Shown here piece by piece: positions 18,540 through 29,300 of a stretch of 64,000 bases of DNA. The notes beneath the pieces were generated by a model that made no database searches, was not told the DNA's origin, and saw nothing but the letters and a program-made list of their open reading frames with translations. Source of the DNA: Pedobacter boryungensis (GTDB lineage Bacteria > Bacteroidota > Bacteroidia > Sphingobacteriales > Sphingobacteriaceae). The stretch spans positions 82,456-146,455 of the forward strand of contig NZ_JABMKV010000005.1 of the NCBI RefSeq assembly GCF_013204825.1, read 5' to 3'. The first letter of the stretch is position 1. Each line of letters starts with the position of its first letter. A program made the position numbers and the translations under genes.

Positions 18540-21500
18540 ATGAAAAAACAGTTATCCAAAAAATTGCCAGGCTTATTGCTCAGTGTATTCCTATTGATGC
18601 TTAGCATAAAAGTTAATGCTCAAGCGCCTACGATAAGCGACTTCAGTCCAAAAAAAGGGCCCATAGGAACCCAAGTTCATATTACAGGTACAGGGTTTAG
18701 CTTAGACCCCACAAAAAATATGGTGTTTTTTGGAGCAGTAATGGCAAGAAACATTCAAGTAATTTCAAGTACACAACTGGTAGCCGAGGTAGCTGTTGGA
18801 ACTGATAATGGTGACCTAACCATTACCAATCTGGAGACTAACCTAACTTGCAGTACAGATAACTCATTTAATATTACTTATACAAGTTCTGGGCCTCTAA
18901 CATTTGCAACTTCACCAACTGTGATTTATCTTCCAAAATCTTATGATATCATTCCCAAAGATTTTGATAATGATGGGAAAATTGACTTTTTAATTTCTAC
19001 TGGAGGTTCTAATTTGATTATAGAAAGAAATAACTCAACGCCTGGAACACTAAGTTTTACTACAAATCAGAATTCAATTAATCCAGTTGTTTCTGATAAC
19101 AACTCCATGACAACTAAAGTTGCGGATTTTAATGGTGATGGACTCCTTGATATTGTAACAGTTACTAGGGCTTTAAAAAAAATCACCATATATACAAATA
19201 CATCAAATCCGAGTACTCCAGGAATTTCTTTTTCTGCTGCTGATATTCCTATTGGAATTACTGGATATTTTCTTGAAACAGCAGATATTGATCATGATGG
19301 TAAAACAGATTTAATTATAGCGGATGTTGGAACTCAAGATTTTACAGTTATGCTAAATACATCATCTTCTTCAGCAATTACATTTGGTAAGGAGAATAAT
19401 TATCAACTTGCAAAAGCAAATTATACTATTTATGCGTTAAAAGCTGCCGATACCGAAAATCGAGGGGTTTTTGATATTGCAATAGGAGCCAATTATGGAG
19501 AAGTAACTATTTATCGTAATACTTCGACACCGGGAAATATACAATTAACCCCAAAATCATATCCAATTCCTGAATACACAAGTATTTCCAAAGGTTTAGA
19601 CTTTGTAGACCTAACTGGAGAGGGGTTACCAGAAATGATAGTTTTATATAATGATAATTTCGTTGTAAAACGTAATCAAGGGGCAGGATCATTTTCTGCA
19701 AGTTTAAATTATCCTGTTACTAATAAAAGTTTAGCATCTCTTTCTATCTCATTGGAAATTGAAGATGCCAATGGAGATGGAAAATCAGACTTAATCTTAA
19801 ATAATCCAAGTTCTGGAGCGGCAGAAATTTACATTAACGATTTTGCCGCCACCAATAGTTTTCTGCCTCCAGTATCAATTCCAACTGCAACATCACAATC
19901 AAAAGTATTTTTGTCCGATGCAGATGGGGATGGTAAATCGGATATTATATATGGAAGTGGCACGTCTCTTCCAGGCAGTACCTCCATACTTTTAAACACT
20001 CAAATTATTCCAACAGAGTTAACTACCCTGCCTCCAACTAATATTTCGAGTGCTGCGGTTACTCTAAACGCTACGGTTAAAGCCAATACAGCAGATGTTA
20101 TTGTAGGTTTTGAGGTTGGTACAACTCCTGATTTATCTACCAGCTTTACATTTGCCGCCACTACAAATGGTACTATAATGGCAGGTTCCGGGGTTAAAGA
20201 TGTGAGTTACACATTAAACGATCCTGGTGCTCCAGGCATTTATTATTATCGTGTGGTAGCGACTAACACTAATGGAGAAGTTTCGCGAGGTGCTATATTA
20301 AGCTTCGAGATTAAAACAGAAATTAGTGCGATCACCACAATTTCACCTAATCCGAATAATGGCACAACAGGGAGTGTAGTTTATAAAGTTGATTTTTCTG
20401 GAGTAGTAAATGGTTTGGATGCTGCTAACTTTGCGCTTACCCAGACTGGTGGGGTAACAAACGCTACTATTAGCAATGTTATCCAAAACCCAGTTGCTGG
20501 CAATTTGTGGCAAGTGACAGTCGCTTTAGGTAAAATTACTGATAATGGAACGATTCAGCTTTCATTGGTCAATGCCAATAATTTGTCTGCTCCAATCAGC
20601 ACTACACTTCCATTTGCAGGAGAAGTGGTTACCATCACTCCAGATGTAATTGCCACTACCTTACCCGCTACCAATATCACCCCAACCAGCGCCACCTTAA
20701 ATGGTGCTGTTAGAACTAATTCGAGTGATGTTAATGTGAAATATGAGTTTAGTACCTTGGCTGATTTTAGCAGTAAATTCGCTGCTGATGCTACTGTAAA
20801 TCCTGTGGTAACCGCAGGATCTGGCCTAACGCAGACATCATTTGCATTTGATAATGTTACCATTCCGGGCACTTACTATTACAGAGTGGTGGCCACTGCC
20901 AATGGCAAGGATACCTACGGAGAAATTATGAGCGTGCAGGTGGACTATGCGATCAACGCCATCAAAACAGCTTCGCCAAATCCAAACGATGGCAGTACCG
21001 GCCTGTTGCTGTACGAAGTAGAATTTAACGGAGTGGTAAACAACCTAAGTGCAGCTAACCTAAGTTTGGCCACTACTGGAACAGTGAACGCGGCAATTTC
21101 TACAGTTGTTAAAAGTGGTAATCCAGCCAAACCTAATTCATGGTTTGTAACCCTAACCATTGCGCCGGGAGGTAATGGAACCGTTCAACTTTCCTTAGCG
21201 AATACAACTAATTTATCGTCATCCATCAGCAATGCTTTACCAGTTAAAGGTGAAATATATACCATTGAGCCGCCCCTATTAGTTATTACGCTGCCCGCTA
21301 CAAATGTCAGTGCTGGGGGTGTAACCTTAAACGGCTCAGTAAAAACAACATTGGATGGAGTATATGCGGATATTCTTTATGGTACTAAACCAGATTTATC
21401 TGGTGGGGTTTTAGCATCTTCTGTAGCAAAAGATATCTCTAAGGGCATTGGCTTTGTTGACTTCTCGTTCGATGTTAAGAATTTGCCTCCTGGTAAATAT

Positions 21501-23732
21501 TATTATGCGGCCGTCGCTCAAGAGAAACCTAATTTACCTGAAATTATTGGTCAAATTATGAGTGTTGATATTCCGGTAAGTATTGTAGAGATAAAGCCAT
21601 TAATTCAGGGTCCATTAAATTCTCCGAAATCAGGACCACTTTACCGTGTTAAATTTTCAGCTCCAATAGATTTTTTAAGCACTTCGAATTTCACCGTTAC
21701 CATGACAGGGGGCGTATTTGGGGTAACAGTTACTGGTGGTATTCCCGATCCGAATGATCCTAATTCTTATCTAATTTCATTGAATGTGCCCTTGGGAGGA
21801 GATGGTTCATTAACCTTAAATCTGGTAGACGATGGAGCATGGCCTTATAAAGTAGCAGAAGGTTTACCTTTTGCTGGTGAAACTTTAATGGTAAATGGAG
21901 TTCCATTGGCTCCACAAGGTTTAAGCGCTAATCCAGGAGATGCACTGGTTAAACTAGACTGGACTGCTAATAGCGAAAGTGACATATGGTATTATGAAAT
22001 TTATCGCGATACTTCCCCAAACCCGACTACTTTAATCAAAAGTGTTCCGGCAGGTACATTTACCTATACCGATGTCAATTTAACCAATGGTACCAAGTAT
22101 TATTATCGAATTGCAGCAATAGATAATTCTGATTATATAAGTGATTATTCTACAGACGCTTCAGCAACACCTCTTCCAGGCCTAGCACTTAAAGCCGACC
22201 AAACCATTACCTTTGCACCTTTAACGGATAGGGTATATGGCGATGCCGACTTTGACCTAACGGCTACGGCAAGTTCAGGGCTGCAGGTTACCTATACCAG
22301 CAGCGATAACAGCATTGCTACGGTAACAGGCAGTACGGTACATATCCTGCATGCAGGTACGGTTACCATATCCGCAGACCAGGGAGGGGATAATAATGCA
22401 TACAATAAGGCAGGGCAGGTATCACGTGTGCTCACCATTGCCCAGAAACAGATCGATGTTGCCGCTGATGCAAAAACAAAAGTCTTCAACACACTAGATC
22501 CAGTATTTACCTATACCTATACGCCGAACCTGGTCAATGGGGATACCTTCGGCGGAAACCTTTCACGTATCGCTGGGGAAGCTGTAGGTTCTTATGACAT
22601 CACCCTTGGTTCACTGAGCCTGAGCAATGATTATAAGATCAACTTTACAGATGCGCAGTTGACCATTACAGCGGCACCGGTCAACAATATTGCAGCGCCA
22701 CAGGGCTTAACTGCTACTGCTGGCGATGCACAGGTTCAGTTAACTTGGAATGCGAACAGCGAAAGCGATGTTGCCAGCTACGAGATCTATGGCGGAACTT
22801 CGCCAAACCCGACTATGCTGTTAACAAGTGTGCAGAAGGATGTGTTAACCTATACCCATCCTAATTTAACCAACGGTACCACCTACTATTACCGTATCAC
22901 AGCTAAGAATACCGCTAACGCCGAGAGTACCTATTCGAATGAGGTTTCGGCCAAACCGGTCCACCTGTTCTTTTCACAGAGCATTATCTTTAATGCCATA
23001 CCGGTTAAGACCTATGGTGATGCGGACTTTGACGTGATCGCTACAGCAAGCTCGGCACTTCCAGTGGGCTACTCGAGCAGCGACAACAGCATTGCTACTG
23101 TTGTAAACGGTAAGGTGCATATCCTTAAAGCAGGTACGGTCACCATCTATGCAGACCAGATAGGAGATAACCAGTATTCGGCAGCGGCACAGGCCAGCCA
23201 GATACTAACCATCAACAAGGCAGCGGTAACGGTAAGTGCCAATGCCATGACCAAGAACATCGGAGATGCAGACCCAGCATTGACTTACTCTTTAAGCAGT
23301 GGAAAGCTGATCGGAACGGACAGCTTCTCCGGACAGCTGGACAGGGTACCTGGAGAGGGCGTGGGCAGCTATGCGATAGGCTTGGGAAGTTTGACAGCTG
23401 GCAGCAACTATACGCTGAGCTTTGTGCCATCAACGCTGACCATCTCACTGAAATCGATTGCAAGCTTCAAGCTGGATGCCAATAATATCCTGACACCAAA
23501 CGGCGATGGGATAAATGATAAACTGGTGATCAAGGGGCTAGGGAATTACCCAGCGGCAAAGCTTACCATTGTAGATAGGGAAGGTCGTACGGTATACCAG
23601 AGTGAAAACTACCAGAATGATTTCGACGGGATGTACAAAGGTTCACCACTGGCCACGGATACCTATTACTATGTGCTGGACTTCGGAAAGGGAATGGGCA
23701 AGATCAAGAACTTCTTCACGATCGTGAACTAA
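18540..23732 (+). CDS. Giant T9SS-exported surface protein (IPT, FG-GAP, FN3, MBG, gliding-type C-terminal domain)
   Basis: A 1730-residue multidomain exoprotein. A signal peptide ends KVNAQ (about residue 29). An IPT/TIG domain spans about 29-115; FG-GAP/VCBS-like repeats follow (DFDNDGKIDF near 141, DFNGDGLLDI, DIDHDGKTDL, DANGDGKSDL, DADGDGKSDI near 460), each a calcium-binding DxDxDG loop. Three repeated Ig-like units contain SPNPNNGTTG or similar. Two fibronectin III domains (APQGLSANPGDA, APQGLTATAGDA) alternate with two Big2/MBG pairs (VYGDADFDLTA, TYGDADFDVIA). The C-terminal 85 residues (ILTPNGDGINDKL ... YYYVLDFG) are a gliding-motility-associated type-B T9SS sorting domain. It is likely an adhesin. 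Its 3' third is visibly GC-richer than the rest. Confidence 0.9.
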   Translation: MKKQLSKKLPGLLLSVFLLMLSIKVNAQAPTISDFSPKKGPIGTQVHITGTGFSLDPTKNMVFFGAVMARNIQVISSTQLVAEVAVGTDNGDLTITNLETNLTCSTDNSFNITYTSSGPLTFATSPTVIYLPKSYDIIPKDFDNDGKIDFLISTGGSNLIIERNNSTPGTLSFTTNQNSINPVVSDNNSMTTKVADFNGDGLLDIVTVTRALKKITIYTNTSNPSTPGISFSAADIPIGITGYFLETADIDHDGKTDLIIADVGTQDFTVMLNTSSSSAITFGKENNYQLAKANYTIYALKAADTENRGVFDIAIGANYGEVTIYRNTSTPGNIQLTPKSYPIPEYTSISKGLDFVDLTGEGLPEMIVLYNDNFVVKRNQGAGSFSASLNYPVTNKSLASLSISLEIEDANGDGKSDLILNNPSSGAAEIYINDFAATNSFLPPVSIPTATSQSKVFLSDADGDGKSDIIYGSGTSLPGSTSILLNTQIIPTELTTLPPTNISSAAVTLNATVKANTADVIVGFEVGTTPDLSTSFTFAATTNGTIMAGSGVKDVSYTLNDPGAPGIYYYRVVATNTNGEVSRGAILSFEIKTEISAITTISPNPNNGTTGSVVYKVDFSGVVNGLDAANFALTQTGGVTNATISNVIQNPVAGNLWQVTVALGKITDNGTIQLSLVNANNLSAPISTTLPFAGEVVTITPDVIATTLPATNITPTSATLNGAVRTNSSDVNVKYEFSTLADFSSKFAADATVNPVVTAGSGLTQTSFAFDNVTIPGTYYYRVVATANGKDTYGEIMSVQVDYAINAIKTASPNPNDGSTGLLLYEVEFNGVVNNLSAANLSLATTGTVNAAISTVVKSGNPAKPNSWFVTLTIAPGGNGTVQLSLANTTNLSSSISNALPVKGEIYTIEPPLLVITLPATNVSAGGVTLNGSVKTTLDGVYADILYGTKPDLSGGVLASSVAKDISKGIGFVDFSFDVKNLPPGKYYYAAVAQEKPNLPEIIGQIMSVDIPVSIVEIKPLIQGPLNSPKSGPLYRVKFSAPIDFLSTSNFTVTMTGGVFGVTVTGGIPDPNDPNSYLISLNVPLGGDGSLTLNLVDDGAWPYKVAEGLPFAGETLMVNGVPLAPQGLSANPGDALVKLDWTANSESDIWYYEIYRDTSPNPTTLIKSVPAGTFTYTDVNLTNGTKYYYRIAAIDNSDYISDYSTDASATPLPGLALKADQTITFAPLTDRVYGDADFDLTATASSGLQVTYTSSDNSIATVTGSTVHILHAGTVTISADQGGDNNAYNKAGQVSRVLTIAQKQIDVAADAKTKVFNTLDPVFTYTYTPNLVNGDTFGGNLSRIAGEAVGSYDITLGSLSLSNDYKINFTDAQLTITAAPVNNIAAPQGLTATAGDAQVQLTWNANSESDVASYEIYGGTSPNPTMLLTSVQKDVLTYTHPNLTNGTTYYYRITAKNTANAESTYSNEVSAKPVHLFFSQSIIFNAIPVKTYGDADFDVIATASSALPVGYSSSDNSIATVVNGKVHILKAGTVTIYADQIGDNQYSAAAQASQILTINKAAVTVSANAMTKNIGDADPALTYSLSSGKLIGTDSFSGQLDRVPGEGVGSYAIGLGSLTAGSNYTLSFVPSTLTISLKSIASFKLDANNILTPNGDGINDKLVIKGLGNYPAAKLTIVDREGRTVYQSENYQNDFDGMYKGSPLATDTYYYVLDFGKGMGKIKNFFTIVN

Positions 23733-23747
23733 CTATTTTAAATATTT

Positions 23748-23780
23748 AACAAAGGGAGGCCAAAAGCCTCCATTTGTTTA
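23748..23780. terminator. Hairpin between convergent genes
   Basis: AACAAAGGGAGGC (23748-23760), loop CAAAA, then GCCTCCATTTGTT (23766-23778) with one mismatch. It follows the surface-protein stop and faces the convergent kinase gene, so it may serve both. Confidence 0.6.
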
Positions 23781-23861
23781 TTGCACTATTAAAGAATTTA
23801 AATAAGTAGATGTATAAAAAGTGCAATGTTTTTTAAACTTACATCATAACCGGAAGAAAAT

Positions 23862-25967
23862 TTAATCTTTAGATAGGTTAAGACGCTGCAAGAAGCTACG
23901 ATTGTATCTATTAAGTTGATTTAAGAACCCACGAAAAGAAATTCGATTGTAAGGAATAATAAACAATGCTTGAGTTCCCATGCCGGGTGAGCTTTTAATC
24001 TCAAAGCTTCCATTCCATTTCTCAGCACGACTTTTAAGATTTGATAATCCATTTCGTTTTGAAGAAATTTTCGAAGCATCAAAGCCAACACCATTATCAA
24101 TAATTTTAAGATATAGACGGCCCTTTGCATAACTTAAGTCAATATTTACAATGTGGGCATGTGCATGTTTAATAATGTTATTTAAAATCTCTTTAAACAT
24201 TAGAAATAAATCTCGTTGGGTTTCATGGTAAATCCGATCATCAGGAAAATTCTCTTTGATGTGAATATTAACTCTGATAGAATCATCTTCGAAAAGAATA
24301 CCAGTATAACGACGAATACGAACAGTTAAACTATCCATGTCTTCAGGAGATGTTTTCATACTCCAAACAATTTCATCTAATGCTTGGGTAGATGCGAGTA
24401 TTTCCTGTCGAATATTCCCTAGATTCATGTTTTTTTGTTTTTCATCAATATCACTTTGGTGTGAGATATGTGTAAGAAACTGTATATTGGTTAATCTAGA
24501 CCCAATATCGTCATGGAGATCTCGGCTTAGCTCATCTCTGAGCTTTTGCATCTGCAACATATTACGTGCCCGCTGATTTGCAATCCATACATATAAAATA
24601 ATAAGCAGAAGGAAAACAATTACAAAAGCTGAAAACTTAAGGTTTTTTTCTTTTTGCAAACGTACTTGGTTTATTTCTCTGTCTTTTTTCAAAATTGCAA
24701 TCTCTTGGATATTCCGCTCTCTACGAAACTGTTCTTCCATACTTTTAAGCTGTAAGAGCAAACTATTATTGTGCACTTTGTCACTTACTTCGAGATAGAC
24801 ATTTTTATAATGTAAGGCCTGTTTGTATTGTCCTTTTTGAGAATAATAATCCGAAAGATAACGGTAAATATCAATTTCCATAGATTTATCACCATCTCGA
24901 GATGCGGCATGTAATGCACGGAGTAAGATCTGTTCATCATTAAGCGATGGACTTTTATTAACCGATGCGATTTTAGCTTCTGCACTACGTATAAGCGAAC
25001 TGTCTTTAGCAAGTGTTGCAAGTTCTAAGCTGCGTTCGTAAGATGATTTAGCCTGTATGAAATTATTTTTTCTCGAATAATAGTTACCAATCATTACCTG
25101 AAGTTCAGCTTCGTCTTGTGGCAGATTTAGGCTGCGCAGTACCTTTAATGCTTGTTTATAATAATCAAGGGCCAGTTTATCATCCATTAAACCTTCATAG
25201 GCATTGCCTAAGCCTATAGCAGCACCAGCAATACCACGTTTATCTTTTAATTGAGTTTTAAGCTCCATTGCTTTTTTTGCATAAGGCAACGCTTGAGCAT
25301 ACATTTTCATTGAATAAAAGTCTGTGGCAATATTTTGATAGCTGAAAGATACTCCTCGTTTATTTCCAGCTTTAGTGAAAAGTCGTAAAGAACTTAAATG
25401 AGCATCTAATGCTTTCTTAAATTCGAACAATTTAATATAGGTATTGCCAATACTCATATGTTGAGCGGCTATTGCTGAAAGATCACCATCCGCTGTAAAA
25501 TACTTCAATCCTAAGTTCATATAAGGAATTGCTGCCCTATAGTTACCCTGTTGTTTAAGTAGTAATCCTGCTGTATAGTTGTAGTAACCTTTTGCAGTAT
25601 TAGCATACGTATTTTTAGTTTGCTCTGATAAAGATTTTAAAAGTGATAGATACATATTAGCACTATCAACTTTACCTGTACTAGCTAGTAATGCAGCCAG
25701 ATGTGAATAGGCATATGATAACAAGTCAGCTCTATTTAGTGATTTGTTAAGTGAAATGGATTGATACAGCAATTGTTTAGCACGCTTGATATCTAATCTG
25801 CTATATTCAGTACTAAGCTTATTGAGAGCATTCACCTGATCAGCATCTTTTGTATTGCGAGAAATTACAATTTTCAAACTATCTATAAGTTCATGTTGTG
25901 CGAAACAGGGTAAAAAGAAGCCGCTAAAGCAAATAAGGACAACGGTTAGGATAAAGCGAAAATTCAT
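23862..25967 (-). CDS. TPR sensor histidine kinase without an adjacent regulator
   Basis: A 701-residue kinase starting at the ATG at 25967; the GTG at 25994 would put a polar stretch before the signal peptide FILTVVLICFSGFFLPCFAQ. TPR repeats occupy about 60-400, with a coiled coil then a transmembrane helix at about 440-460. The phospho-acceptor is H485 in RDLHDDIGSRLTNIQ; the ATPase domain has KEILNNIIKHAHAH, DNGVGFD and GMGTQALFIIP. It is closely similar in layout and motifs to the kinase at 34225-36342, but no response regulator gene lies beside it. It stands between two box-controlled giant surface-protein genes. It may act through the regulator at 36327-36968; that is inference. Confidence 0.88.
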   Translation of the reverse strand: MNFRFILTVVLICFSGFFLPCFAQHELIDSLKIVISRNTKDADQVNALNKLSTEYSRLDIKRAKQLLYQSISLNKSLNRADLLSYAYSHLAALLASTGKVDSANMYLSLLKSLSEQTKNTYANTAKGYYNYTAGLLLKQQGNYRAAIPYMNLGLKYFTADGDLSAIAAQHMSIGNTYIKLFEFKKALDAHLSSLRLFTKAGNKRGVSFSYQNIATDFYSMKMYAQALPYAKKAMELKTQLKDKRGIAGAAIGLGNAYEGLMDDKLALDYYKQALKVLRSLNLPQDEAELQVMIGNYYSRKNNFIQAKSSYERSLELATLAKDSSLIRSAEAKIASVNKSPSLNDEQILLRALHAASRDGDKSMEIDIYRYLSDYYSQKGQYKQALHYKNVYLEVSDKVHNNSLLLQLKSMEEQFRRERNIQEIAILKKDREINQVRLQKEKNLKFSAFVIVFLLLIILYVWIANQRARNMLQMQKLRDELSRDLHDDIGSRLTNIQFLTHISHQSDIDEKQKNMNLGNIRQEILASTQALDEIVWSMKTSPEDMDSLTVRIRRYTGILFEDDSIRVNIHIKENFPDDRIYHETQRDLFLMFKEILNNIIKHAHAHIVNIDLSYAKGRLYLKIIDNGVGFDASKISSKRNGLSNLKSRAEKWNGSFEIKSSPGMGTQALFIIPYNRISFRGFLNQLNRYNRSFLQRLNLSKD

Positions 25968-26228
25968 TTTGAAATAATTCTTACTTGTATTCACAATAAC
26001 GATAGGACATAAAGATACAGTTACCGTTTAAAATATCAAGATTGTATAGTTTCTTTAATTAGATGAGCCTATATATTCATTGTATTTTTTATCGGATCTG
26101 TTAACTATAATCTTAAAGGAATAGTTGTTTTCTTAAGTCATTAGTAATAAGTATTATATAAATGATTTTATTTTCAAAGTAGCTAGAGGAATTGAGTCAA
26201 ATCTCTATTTTGAAATTGACAATAATTG
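25968..26228. other. Gap upstream of the unpaired kinase
   Basis: AT-rich, about 260 bases between the kinase start and the terminator of the next gene. No box copy, RNA or repeat is recognised. The kinase presumably has its own promoter here, because the gene upstream ends in a strong terminator. Confidence 0.4.
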
Positions 26229-26265
26229 CAAAAAAAAACTAGCTTTTCGATAGAAAAGCTAGTTT
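26229..26265 (-). terminator. Intrinsic terminator of the 26301-30224 gene
   Basis: A perfect 13-bp stem (26236-26248 with 26253-26265; AAACTAGCTTTTC and its complement) with a 4-base loop, followed on the minus strand by a run of at least eight T. It ends the surface-protein transcript before the kinase gene. Confidence 0.85.
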
Positions 26266-26300
26266 CGAAATGTATTAATATTTTTCTTTTAGGATTATTT

Positions 26301-29300
26301 TTACGGTATAATGGTCAATGTTCCTTTAAGTTTTTCGTGCCCATCTCCTGGCTCGATCAAAAAGATATATGCACCTGTCCCTAGGTTTTTGCCTTTATAT
26401 TTTCCATCCCAAGTGTTATCATAGTTTCTTTTTTCAAATACTATTCTACCAGTGAGGTCTAATACTCGCACATGATTTTCAGGATATAATTTAATATTTT
26501 TTATAATCCAGTAATCGTTTATTCCATCTGCGTTTGGAGAAAGAATGTTTGTGACATCACTAAGTGTTATCGGTATGCGTAAAGCGTTTGAAATGGTAAG
26601 GGTACTGTTACTATAGGCAATATTATAATTGTCTGCTGTTGCTCCACTTACAGTTAACGGATAAACACCAGCAGGGGAGGTAACAGTAGCATTTGTTGTA
26701 ATGCTTGGTGGAGAAGTCAGTACTTTTACATCTTCTCCATACACAAATCCAAAATAACTCACCGTAAATATAGGATTAGGAGTACCAGCTATTTTAACCT
26801 GAATATCAGCACTAATAAGAAGTGTGGCTTTCTTGACTGTTAAAGTTTGCATAACATCAGTTGCTGGACTATATTTACTATCTCCTGGTTGGCTTGCCGT
26901 AATGGTTGTTGTTCCTGCGCCTTTTATATGAATTTTTCCATTTACAATTGTTGCAACCAAAGGATTACTGCTTTGGTAAGTGATTTGAATTGTATTATTT
27001 GAACTAGTTGCACCTGGTACAAAATCAGCATCTCCATAAGTTGCAGTAGCCGTTGAAGGAAGATTTATGGTTTGTGGGGTTAGTACATTAGGGTTTGCAG
27101 TAACTTTTAGAATACCTGGCACATAGCTAATCAAATAATTATTTGCTGTTGCTGAACTTGCGGTAATGGGATAGTCTCCCGGTGTAGAAGCAATTGTAGC
27201 AGTTGTAGTTAGTGTAGGTTGCGTAATTAAAGCAGTTTGATTTTCACCATTTACGAAACCAGAAAAACTAGCTGTAAGTGCAGGATTTGCGCTACCTTCT
27301 TGTTTTGTTTTTGGATCAGCAGTAATCGTAAGTGGTGCTTTATTAACAGTGAGCACCTGAACCACATCTTTAGCACTGATATAGGTAGCGTCACCTGCCT
27401 GACTGGCCGTAATATCTGCTGTCCCAGCACCCGTAATATGAAGTTTTCCTCCTACTATAGTCGCTACACTTGTATTGCTGCTAAGGTAAGTAATTTGAAT
27501 TTTATTGTTATCACTTGTTGCTGTAAGCGGTATATCAGCAGTTCCATAGGTAACAGCTGCAAGGGGATCAAATTTAATGACTTGCGGGATTGTTGCCTGA
27601 GAGGTAATTGTTAAAGTTCCAGATACGTAATTGATAAAATAGTTTGCAGCAGTAGCAGCAGATGCTATAATTTTATAAGTTCCTGGAGGTGATGTTGCTG
27701 TAGCTGTGGTTGTATAAGTAGGTTGTTTTGTAAGCACTGTTTTGTCTTGCCCCAATACAAAGCCTGTGATGGTACCCGTAAGTGGCGGAATTGGAGACCC
27801 TGCAGTGATAGATTTTGAATCCGCTTTGATATTTAGCGTTGCCTTTTGTACCTCTAATGTACCTGTAACAGGACTGTTTCCATATCTGTTTACCGGATCT
27901 AAGAAGATAGCGTTGCCCGGCTGATTTACCGTGATTGTTGTTGTTCCAATACCAACAACATGAATTTTGTTGTTTACAATGGTTGCTACTTTGGGATCAG
28001 AACTGGTATATGTGATTGGTATTGTTGGATTATCACTCCATGCATTCGGATCAAAATCTGAATCTCCGTAAGTAGCAGCGCTTTCCAGATTAAAACTGAT
28101 ATGCTGTGCTAACTTTTTATCGTCATACATATTCATTACACCATTAACGTAAACAATTTGATAGTTTGCTGCAGTGGCTCCATTAGCAACAAGTGGGTAA
28201 GGGTTCCAGTTATTCGTCTGGTTTATTGGGCTTACAATAGGGGAATTTGCTGTTGCATTAGTAGTTACAGTAGGCAACTTGGTAAGAACTGTTTCATTTT
28301 CTCCATTAACAAAGCCCTTGTAAGTTACCTTAAAATTTGAAGGCACAGGGGCACCAACTTTTTTGTAGACAACGTCTGGTTTAATGGTAAGCATAGCTTT
28401 GTTCACCGTAAGGTTAAGCACGTATTCTTGGCCTGCAACACTTGCCTTAATCACTGTTTTTCCTGCACCTACAATATGAATTTTACCTGCAACAATAGTT
28501 GCTACTGTTAAGTCACTGCTGTTATATGGGATTGGTGGATTTGCAGATGCAGTGCCTGCTGGATTAAAATCAGCTGCACCATATGTTGTGGTTAATTCCT
28601 TAGGATATCCATTATTTAATGCTGGCACACTACTTTCAAAAGCACCAATATCTATTGTGCCGGTCAAGGTACGGGTTTTAGCCTTCATGTGGTTGATGTA
28701 TTCTTCCAGTACGGGATAGTTGGTTGCCGCAGTAGAAAGAGTTGTTCCACCATCTATAGCATTAGAAGTAGGCAAAAGCGAAAAGTCTTTATTTGCATAA
28801 TCTTTAAAACCAGGGTCATTTAACCCCATATTGCCATACATGTCATTGATATGTGTTACCCTACCAGCATTTGGTTTTTTTCCGCCTCCTGATGTATTGT
28901 ATTCATACAGGTCAACTACATGAGGACTTAGCCAGTTGTTGCGCATATTTACCTCCCCAGACAAGTTTGTTGAAAGAATATTAAGTTGGGAAGGAATCGT
29001 GCCTGCAGGAGAGCCTGGAACAGCTTGTCCATAGATGATATTATTGCGCATATCTACCTTTGTGGTAATGGTAACGGTATCTCCGCCGGCAATATCTCCA
29101 CCATCTGCCATTAAAAATAAAGATACATCATAAGCTGCTTTGGAAGGTTTTGAAGGATCAATGTTGTATGTTTTATTACGTTCTATTACTACTGTATTGT
29201 TGTAAAAATGAAGTGTACCCGGGCGATAATATTTATATTCACCTTGATCACCGCCATAACGGATAAAACGGGTTGCACCATCAACATCACTAAAAATAAC

